NCBI RefSeq assembly: GCF_039539525.1
Contig: NZ_BAABDH010000108.1
Coordinates: 33,305-97,304 of the forward strand
DNA from: Hymenobacter algoricola
Lineage (GTDB): Bacteria; Bacteroidota; Bacteroidia; Cytophagales; Hymenobacteraceae
Length of the DNA: 64,000 nucleotides
Direction: 5' to 3'
Both the position numbers and the translations under genes were made by a program. This document shows, one piece after another, positions 62,751-64,000 of this stretch. The notes beneath the pieces were generated by a model. It was not told where the DNA came from and made no database searches. It saw only the letters and a list, made by a program, of their open reading frames with translations. Position 1 is the first letter of the stretch; every line of letters starts with the position of its first letter.

Positions 62751-63692
62751 TTATAGGCCTAGCAAGTCCTTAAGCCACGCTGAAAGGGGCGGATACAGCA
62801 GCACGCCGGGTATGGTGACTACCATGAATCTCGTGTACCACTTGTATACCTCCAAATATGGTTTGTTCCTTCCCACGCCAATTACCGTCTTGGGGTGGAA
62901 GATACCTGCCATTAATAAAGCCACGCCTACAAGAGTGTATCGAATTGCATTTTTGTTGATTCGGGTTTTCTCAACTACGTTTTCAGGCACATAGTTGGTG
63001 GTGTACTTGAGCATCAACTCCATTGCCTTTGCTTCGTTGTTCTTATTAACGCCTGTCTTGATAATCTGATTGATATCCTTTGTGTACTCCGCTTTGAAGT
63101 CAGGCTTTACTTTCTCAACGATACTTGCGCCAGAGAAACTAAGTAAAGTAACACCTATACACCCAATGATGTAAGCCCAGGTCTTCCATATTCTATTGGG
63201 TCTTGTTGGCTGGTACTTTTCGACCCATTCTTCGACTTTGTACAGAATATCTTCCTGGATGCTGTTATCGGCGCTATTTACCTTTAATCGAAAGTCACTG
63301 CCGTAATTCTTGCCAAGCTGCAGCGTGAACTGGTCACGATAGTCACCTACTGAAAGAGCGATTTCAACAGGGAATAAGTTTTTTAGCCTTGCATCTTTCA
63401 GAATGCCTTTGACGGTGGTATCGTGCAGCGTTGATTTATCGCTCAACAGGAGGGATACTTTAGCAGGAACTACTTTTGTTTGGTTTCGTGAAAGCTCCTG
63501 CGCTGTTTCTAAAGTGAAGGCAGGATAGTCTTTGAGTATCTGTGCCGTCTTTTCTTCATAGTATCTTTCGTGTAATTCCCGAAACTTGGCATCGGCAAAT
63601 GCGAGAATTACATCAAGTTCCTCTAATTCTTTTGTCCCAATAAACCAAGGCCCCTTCAGGTCACGGTCACCCGGAATGTGTAGTTGTCCCAT
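62751..63692 (-). CDS. A+T-rich membrane protein of unknown function
   Basis: A 313-residue protein from ATG 63692 with base composition far lower in G+C than the chromosome around it. The N-terminal 170 residues are soluble-looking (YPAFTLETAQELSRNQTKVV, FTLQLGKNYGSDFRLKVNSA). Then come three hydrophobic segments: WAYIIGCIGVTLLSFSGASI, AIRYTLVGVALLMAGIF and FMVVTIPGVLLYPPLSAWL. I recognise no family. Next to an IS630-like end, it is probably horizontally acquired; membrane association with a cytosolic N-terminal domain would suit a defence effector or sensor, but that is speculation. Confidence 0.7.
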   Translation of the reverse strand: MGQLHIPGDRDLKGPWFIGTKELEELDVILAFADAKFRELHERYYEEKTAQILKDYPAFTLETAQELSRNQTKVVPAKVSLLLSDKSTLHDTTVKGILKDARLKNLFPVEIALSVGDYRDQFTLQLGKNYGSDFRLKVNSADNSIQEDILYKVEEWVEKYQPTRPNRIWKTWAYIIGCIGVTLLSFSGASIVEKVKPDFKAEYTKDINQIIKTGVNKNNEAKAMELMLKYTTNYVPENVVEKTRINKNAIRYTLVGVALLMAGIFHPKTVIGVGRNKPYLEVYKWYTRFMVVTIPGVLLYPPLSAWLKDLLGL

Positions 63693-63747
63693 CAAATAGG
63701 CAGATGCATTGTTGAATTTGAAACCGGAAGTTATGAAAAAGTCCTAG

Positions 63748-63784
63748 CCCCTAATAGGGCTGCTGTATGCAGCCCTATTAGGGG
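63748..63784. repeat. Perfect hairpin near the IS end
   Basis: CCCCTAATAGGGCTGC (63748-63763) and GCAGCCCTATTAGGGG (63769-63784) are perfect 16-bp arms with a 5-base loop. It lies between the A+T-rich gene and the transposase. It may be a terminator-like hairpin or part of the insertion-sequence boundary. Confidence 0.8.
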
Positions 63785-63856
63785 GGAGTAAATATAGAGC
63801 TATAGCGGATTCGTGAACAGTTCATCCCTATTTGGCGGATGGCCGTAGCCAGTAAG

Positions 63857-64000
63857 ATGAGACCGTATTCGCTTGATTTACGCACCCGGGTAGCGGCGGC
63901 ATGCCAGGAGCCGGGTGCCCGGAAAGTAGCCGTGGCGCGGCGCTTCGGCGTGAGCCGCTCGTTTGTCAAAGACCTGCTGCGCCAGCAGGCCGCCACCGGC
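63857..64000 (+). mobile_element. IS630-like transposase, N-terminal part (cut by window end)
   Basis: From ATG 63857 the frame runs to the window end (48 codons): MRPYSLDLRTRVAAACQE, then VAVARRFGVSRSFVKDLLRQ, a helix-turn-helix typical of IS630-family transposase N-termini. The DDE catalytic part would lie beyond the window. The terminal inverted repeat should be upstream, around 63785-63850; I cannot define it without the other end. Confidence 0.85.

Overview
This is a G+C-rich chromosomal window (roughly two thirds G+C by eye) that looks like Bacteroidota, order Cytophagales, most likely Hymenobacter or a close relative. The grounds are a type III glutamine synthetase, the large three-domain IspG, a Bacteroidota-type LptE lipoprotein, a Porin_10-like beta-barrel, a relic of a type IX secretion sorting domain, and recurrent TAnnTTTG -7 boxes, the known Bacteroidota promoter motif. 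The family and genus assignment is inference; no 16S gene is present. No rRNA, tRNA or CRISPR array was found.

Layout. 1-3.7 kb: an exported DUF4159-like protein, diverging from an rtcB-Crp/Fnr-membrane protein cluster. 3.7-9.2 kb: rsmE, an S1/P1 nuclease, pckA and a POT peptide transporter. 9.3-17.6 kb: two tiny ORFs, then a long minus-strand block that runs in transcription order miaB, a TM-HicB fusion, a sigma-54-type activator, lptE, a TPR protein, secG, groES, groL. 17.8-25 kb: a HAD hydrolase, a CAT-like acyltransferase, pabB, a TPR protein, a zinc-ribbon coiled-coil protein with a Nif3-like protein, and a SMUG2-like glycosylase. 25-29.4 kb: lpxK, a porin, miaE and a small lipoprotein. 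29.5-38.3 kb: a GH2 hydrolase, a lipoprotein, an unknown exported protein, a MacB/FtsX-type permease, a frameshifted gene, an HTH/coiled-coil protein and mtaB. 38.3-47 kb: small unknowns, an LTA-synthase-like sulfatase, glutamine synthetase III, a repeat-rich lipoprotein, a degenerate T9SS-cargo gene and a quinone oxidoreductase. 47-57 kb: two thioredoxin-fold proteins, ispG, a hicBA module, an NAD-binding protein, a HAD phosphatase, fadD and small proteins. 57-64 kb: leuS with a conspicuous A+T-rich internal segment, a CrtA-like protein, a PNPOx stress protein, an ACP phosphodiesterase, an A+T-rich unknown membrane protein and the start of an IS630-like transposase cut by the window end.

Functionally most of the window is housekeeping: chaperones and secretion (groES, groL, secG), envelope biogenesis (lptE, lpxK, porin), central metabolism (pckA, glnN, ispG, fadD), and tRNA A37 modification, with three enzymes (miaB, miaE, mtaB) at separate loci. 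The unusual signals are an A+T-rich insert inside leuS, a palindromic repeat inserted in frame in ispG and related to a composite repeat at 61.3 kb, a dispersed four-copy hairpin family, a HicB-like domain fused to a transmembrane helix inside the miaB-groL block, an rtcB gene translationally overlapped with a Crp/Fnr regulator, and two degraded genes. I do not see a complete new defence or mobile system. The best accessory candidate is the A+T-rich membrane protein beside the IS630 end.
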